From NCBI GenBank assembly GCA_016296655.1, contig JAEDIW010000077.1, positions 1 to 7,575 on the forward strand: DNA of 7,575 nt. The letters run 5' to 3'. Origin of the DNA: Treponema sp. Its GTDB lineage: Bacteria > Spirochaetota > Spirochaetia > Treponematales > Treponemataceae. A program made the translations under genes and the position numbers. Numbering within the stretch: position 1 is the stretch's first letter; every line of letters begins with the position of its first letter. Shown here in pieces: positions 4,940 to 7,575 of this stretch. The notes under the pieces are model-generated. The model had not been told where the DNA came from, did no database searches, and saw nothing but the letters and a program-made list of their open reading frames with translations.

Positions 4940-6706
4940 ATGAAAAAGCTTTTCTCATTTCTGGCCGTGGCATCTTCTTTTGCCCTGTCTGTTTTTTCTC
5001 AGACAATTGATCTGGGCAAGATTGTTACAATTGTAGATTCCCCCGAAAAAGTCGAAAAAACATTTACATCTGAAGAAATCAAAAATTCTGCAGTTTCATC
5101 TCTGCCCGAACTTTTAAGACAGAAAGGGCTTCTTGTAATGAGTTCCGGTGGTTCTGGAACAGCTTCAAATTTCAGTTACAAAGGTTATTCCGGTTTCTGC
5201 TGCAAAGTATATGTTGACGGCGTTCTTGCCACTCAGCCTGGAACAGGAGAATTTGACTGGAACAGCATAGACATTAACTCAATCGAATCTATTACAATTT
5301 CTGAAATTCCAGATACTTCCACAGACCAGTTTGCAGGCTGTGTTGTTTACATCCGCACAAGGCTTGTTTCTGCACGGGGCTTTGATTTTAAGACACTGGT
5401 TACTTCGTACGGAACATCCTTTGCGGATACAATTACTGCTTTTGCGGAATATCGTGATGTAATCGGAAATACAGGCTTTAAGATTAACGCTCAGGCAAAT
5501 AAGGCTGACAATGAATATCTTGATTCAAAAGGCAAAATTTTAAGAAACAACTGGTCCAGACTTGGAAACCTTTCTGCATCCTTTAACACAATTGTTTCAG
5601 ATAACCTTACTGTCAGCGGAACATCAAAGTTTTTCTATAATCAGCTTAAAGCTTTTGGCACAGGCTCTGACCGCAATGTGGGAATTGAAGACGACTTTAA
5701 TTCTTTTCAGACAGTAAAGGCCAGGCTTGTAACTCAAAAACTTGTTGTGCTAACTGCAAATCTTACGGCTCAGTACAATCAGATTGATTATGACCAGACT
5801 GCCACCCAGCATGACAAAACTCAGATGCACACAACAGACCTGCTTCTGACAGCAGAAAATTTTTATGGTTTTAATGTGTCATCTGTGTTCAGCCTTGAAA
5901 ATAAAATTTCCGGTTCTTCACAGCAGCGTTTTCACAACACATCAAAAATTGACTGGAGCTGGAGTGCCGGTGACTGGGTAAAAATTATTCCATCTATGGG
6001 AGTTCTTGCTTCTACAAATAAAGATTTTGAACTGCTTCCACAGCTTACAGTTTCTTCAAAAAAGACAGGACTTTCAGTTTCTGCATTCCGTCAGTTTGTG
6101 CTTCCAACCTTTAATCAGCTGTACTGGGAAGGTGGCGGCGGAAAAGGAAATCCTGATTTAAAACCGGAAGAAGGCTGGGCAGTTGTTTCAGGCTGGAAAA
6201 GTCCTTTTACATTTTTACCTCTGAGCCTTACATATACTTATGCAAAATACGGAAATAAAATCCGCTGGGCCTATAACGGCAAAACCCTTACGCCGGTAAA
6301 TACAGTCAGTGCAGACTATCGCACTTTTGAAGCCGTTATTGCAAAGGATTTTAAATATGCAGGCCTTAATGCAGGTGTTACAAATACAAATGCACAGCTC
6401 GATGGCGGTTATCAGATAATGTGGGTTCCACAGTGGCAGTGCAATGCAGGAGTAACAGTTCATCTGCCTCTTAAAATTGATATTGGAGCAAATTACATTT
6501 ACACAGGAAAGCGTCCGGAAGATAATTTTAATCTTTACTGGTATGACGAAATGAATGATCTTCAGCTGATTATTAAATGGCAGGCAACAACCCGCTCTAC
6601 TTTTATGTTTGAAGTTAAAAACCTGCTTGATGAGCGTCATTATTATCACGACCGTTACCCTATGCCGGGCCGCTCATTTACCGCAGGTTATATGTTCAGG
6701 GGATAA
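4940..6706 (+). CDS. TonB-dependent outer-membrane receptor, BtuB-like cobalamin receptor
   Basis: A 588-residue protein, close in length to BtuB. Signal peptide is 1-20 (cleavage near VFS-QT), followed by a TonB-box-like IVTIVDSP (28-35). The plug domain (about 40-140) contains PELLRQKGLLV, VYVDGV and ends GCVVYIRTR. The rest is an alternating, aromatic-rich beta-barrel, with the receptor signature LYW..GNPDLKPEE (394-411) and C-terminal NLLDERHYYHDRYPMPGRSF. The usual terminal aromatic residue is replaced by FRG. Cys87-Cys88 and Cys134 in the plug are unusual. I chose ATG 4940 because GGAGG (4931-4935) precedes it; a TTG 13 codons upstream lies within the riboswitch platform. The riboswitch makes cobalamin the likely ligand, imported with TonB-ExbB-ExbD energy. 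Those partners are not in this window. Confidence 0.88.
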   Translation: MKKLFSFLAVASSFALSVFSQTIDLGKIVTIVDSPEKVEKTFTSEEIKNSAVSSLPELLRQKGLLVMSSGGSGTASNFSYKGYSGFCCKVYVDGVLATQPGTGEFDWNSIDINSIESITISEIPDTSTDQFAGCVVYIRTRLVSARGFDFKTLVTSYGTSFADTITAFAEYRDVIGNTGFKINAQANKADNEYLDSKGKILRNNWSRLGNLSASFNTIVSDNLTVSGTSKFFYNQLKAFGTGSDRNVGIEDDFNSFQTVKARLVTQKLVVLTANLTAQYNQIDYDQTATQHDKTQMHTTDLLLTAENFYGFNVSSVFSLENKISGSSQQRFHNTSKIDWSWSAGDWVKIIPSMGVLASTNKDFELLPQLTVSSKKTGLSVSAFRQFVLPTFNQLYWEGGGGKGNPDLKPEEGWAVVSGWKSPFTFLPLSLTYTYAKYGNKIRWAYNGKTLTPVNTVSADYRTFEAVIAKDFKYAGLNAGVTNTNAQLDGGYQIMWVPQWQCNAGVTVHLPLKIDIGANYIYTGKRPEDNFNLYWYDEMNDLQLIIKWQATTRSTFMFEVKNLLDERHYYHDRYPMPGRSFTAGYMFRG

Positions 6707-6724
6707 AAAAGAGGGAGGAAATAT

Positions 6725-6798
6725 AGGGGAGAAGTCTCTCCCCTGCGTCACACTTCGTTGTGCCGCACCCCACTCTGCGGGCTCAAACGCCGCCCGCA
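6725..6798. repeat. GC-rich intergenic module with nested hairpins
   Basis: Right after the receptor gene the base composition jumps. An 8-bp hairpin AGGGGAGA/TCTCCCCT (6725-6732, 6737-6744), a small CACA/TGTG hairpin (6749-6752, 6759-6762) and a 7-bp TGCGGGC/GCCCGCA hairpin (6776-6782, 6792-6798) follow one another. None is followed by a T-run, so these are not classic terminators, though they may protect the mRNA 3' end. This kind of block often occurs as a dispersed palindromic repeat. Only one copy is visible here, so that label is a guess. Confidence 0.4.
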
Positions 6799-6833
6799 AC
6801 GCCTGCTGACAGTTTATTCTGTATTCTTGACGG

Positions 6834-6862
6834 CAGATTTTAATTGTCGTATATTAAAACTG
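6834..6862. terminator. A/T-rich hairpin between convergent genes, possible bidirectional terminator
   Basis: CAG-A-TTTTAAT (6834-6844) pairs with ATTAAAACTG (6853-6862), a 10-bp stem with one bulged A and an 8-base loop. It lies between the receptor and the convergent lipoprotein gene. A weak CTGA/TCAG stem follows the lipoprotein stop on the minus strand, before TTTTAAT. Stem stability is low, so termination here is tentative. Confidence 0.3.
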
Positions 6863-6872
6863 AACGCTCAGA

Positions 6873-7418
6873 TTATTTTGTCAAAGATGAGTGTGTGTCA
6901 AAATATCCGTTTGCTACAGTAAATTCCTGGATTGCTTCTGCAAGTGTTTCAGCAGATGTTTTTCCAGTAGCCTTGTATGCTCCGGCAATTTTGATTGTTG
7001 AAGCTGTTAAATCTTCATAGTGAATTGCATACCATTTACCAACGTCTGGAGCTGTTTCAGAGTAAGACCAGTCAGCGTTCATAGAACGTGTATATTTTAC
7101 GTAGATGTAACCTTCTGTTTCAGATAATTTTAAAACACACAGTTCATTGCCAGCATAGTAGCTTCCAGAACCATCACCGTTATTGTTATCGAATGTTGTT
7201 GTAGAAATATTGTACTGTTCTTTGTATGCACCATAACCTGTGTCTGGATATGTTACAGACCAGCTTCCGATAAGAGAATCAGTAGATTCAATTGGTAAAA
7301 CTAAAATGTAATTATCCACATACTCAGTCTCAGCTTCCTGCTGACAACCTGTAAATCCAAATCCAATTACTGCAGCTGCAGCAATTGCCAGTAAAACACG
7401 TTTGAATGTGCTTTTCAT
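6873..7418 (-). CDS. Small cobalamin-riboswitch-controlled lipoprotein of unknown function
   Basis: A 181-residue protein with a lipoprotein signal peptide: KR near the N-terminus, a hydrophobic stretch (9-22) and the lipobox GFTGC, with Cys25 lipidated. The mature part (about 157 residues) has a short polar tether and then one domain from SLIGSWSVTYPD (48-59) onward. It is rich in Tyr, Thr, Gly and Asn and probably beta-stranded, and ends with a helix-like stretch SAETLAEAIQEFTVANGY. The pattern 'GSW..Y...Y.I' followed by a closing 'FTV.NGY' recalls an expanded treponemal lipoprotein family of unknown role, from memory. ATG 7418 is chosen because GGAGG (7427-7431) lies 8 bases upstream and the signal peptide starts there; a longer frame to 7490 would run through the leader RNA. 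Its leader is a cobalamin riboswitch, so a role in B12 capture is likely, but no known B12-binding fold is recognised. Confidence 0.85.
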   Translation of the reverse strand: MKSTFKRVLLAIAAAAVIGFGFTGCQQEAETEYVDNYILVLPIESTDSLIGSWSVTYPDTGYGAYKEQYNISTTTFDNNNGDGSGSYYAGNELCVLKLSETEGYIYVKYTRSMNADWSYSETAPDVGKWYAIHYEDLTASTIKIAGAYKATGKTSAETLAEAIQEFTVANGYFDTHSSLTK

Positions 7419-7426
7419 AAAAATAT

Positions 7427-7575
7427 CCTCCGGTCCCAGAGTTTTGCGTAGGACCAAAATTAAATTTCGCTTTCCCAGAGAAAGCGGCATTCATAAAGTA
7501 TTCGGACTTGCAAAAGCTTACCGTTCCGCGTCGAGTCAGAGAATTTCACTCTGTTCCCTTTATAAAATGCAGGAA
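7427..7575 (-). ncRNA. Second cobalamin riboswitch, controlling the lipoprotein (5' end near the window edge)
   Basis: Read on the minus strand, P3 forms between GCATT..ATAAAG (7570-7558) and CTTTATGAATGC (7498-7487), about 11-12 bp with one bulge. Inside are GGGAA, a 5-bp stem CAGAG/CTCTG (7553-7549 with 7541-7537) capped by the same TGAAATT loop as the receptor riboswitch, a 13-base loop region, and ACGG with GTCCGAATA. Directly after P3 come a 7-bp hairpin (7486-7480 with 7474-7468), a 12-base A/T-rich spacer, and a hairpin GGTCC/GGACC (7455-7451 with 7436-7432) that abuts GGAGG (7431-7427). Loop CGC (7448-7446) can pair with GCG (7529-7527). No terminator is present, so control should be translational. 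Any upstream stems and the promoter lie beyond the window. Confidence 0.83.

Noticed and set aside
6215..6649. 144-codon open frame on the minus strand opposite the receptor gene.
   Set aside because: No ribosome site, cysteine- and isoleucine-heavy composition typical of an antisense frame, and it lies inside a clear receptor barrel.
7419..7490. Longer start for the lipoprotein (24 extra codons).
   Set aside because: The extension lies within the second riboswitch and would precede the lipoprotein signal peptide. ATG 7418 has a ribosome site.
1..7575. CRISPR array, tRNA, transposase or phage attachment sites.
   Set aside because: No regularly spaced repeats, no tRNA cloverleaf, no transposase motifs and no direct repeats flanking a module were seen.

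Overview
The window looks like a piece of a spirochaete chromosome, most likely a host-associated Treponema. The reasons are moderate-to-low GC, a diderm parts list (TonB-dependent outer-membrane receptor, signal-peptide proteins, a lipoprotein) and treponeme-like lipoprotein sequence. The genus is inferred from memory of the families; no marker gene is present.

Left edge (1-283): a compact type I toxin-like locus on the minus strand. It has a 32-residue hydrophobic peptide gene, a leader that can fold over its ribosome binding site, a good promoter, and a rho-independent terminator of an opposing transcript overlapping the toxin 3' end. Positions 284-432 show nothing recognisable. Positions 433-748 hold the frameshifted remnant of a minus-strand gene. 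Positions 749-971 are a non-coding leader with a hairpin.

Centre (972-4779): a tight plus-strand operon. It encodes a signal-peptide PAP2-type phosphatase, an EcfT transmembrane protein, a fused double ATPase (EcfA-EcfA') and an ECF substrate-binding (S) subunit. Genes overlap by 1 and 11 bases or are 7 bases apart. Together they form a complete ECF vitamin importer. Next comes a separate promoter (TTTACA-17-TATATT), a cobalamin riboswitch and a BtuB-like TonB-dependent receptor (4940-6706). The receptor would bring B12 across the outer membrane and the ECF complex would bring it across the inner membrane. No BtuC, BtuD or BtuF is seen in this window.

Right (6707-7575): a GC-rich hairpin-bearing spacer, then a convergent minus-strand gene for a small lipoprotein. 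Its leader, running to the window edge, is a second cobalamin riboswitch. The two riboswitches share the same core and nearly the same spacing in their expression platforms, with compensating base changes in helices and in a proposed kissing loop. That places the uncharacterised lipoprotein in the B12 regulon and makes it a candidate new surface or periplasmic component of B12 capture. This is the most interesting point of the window.
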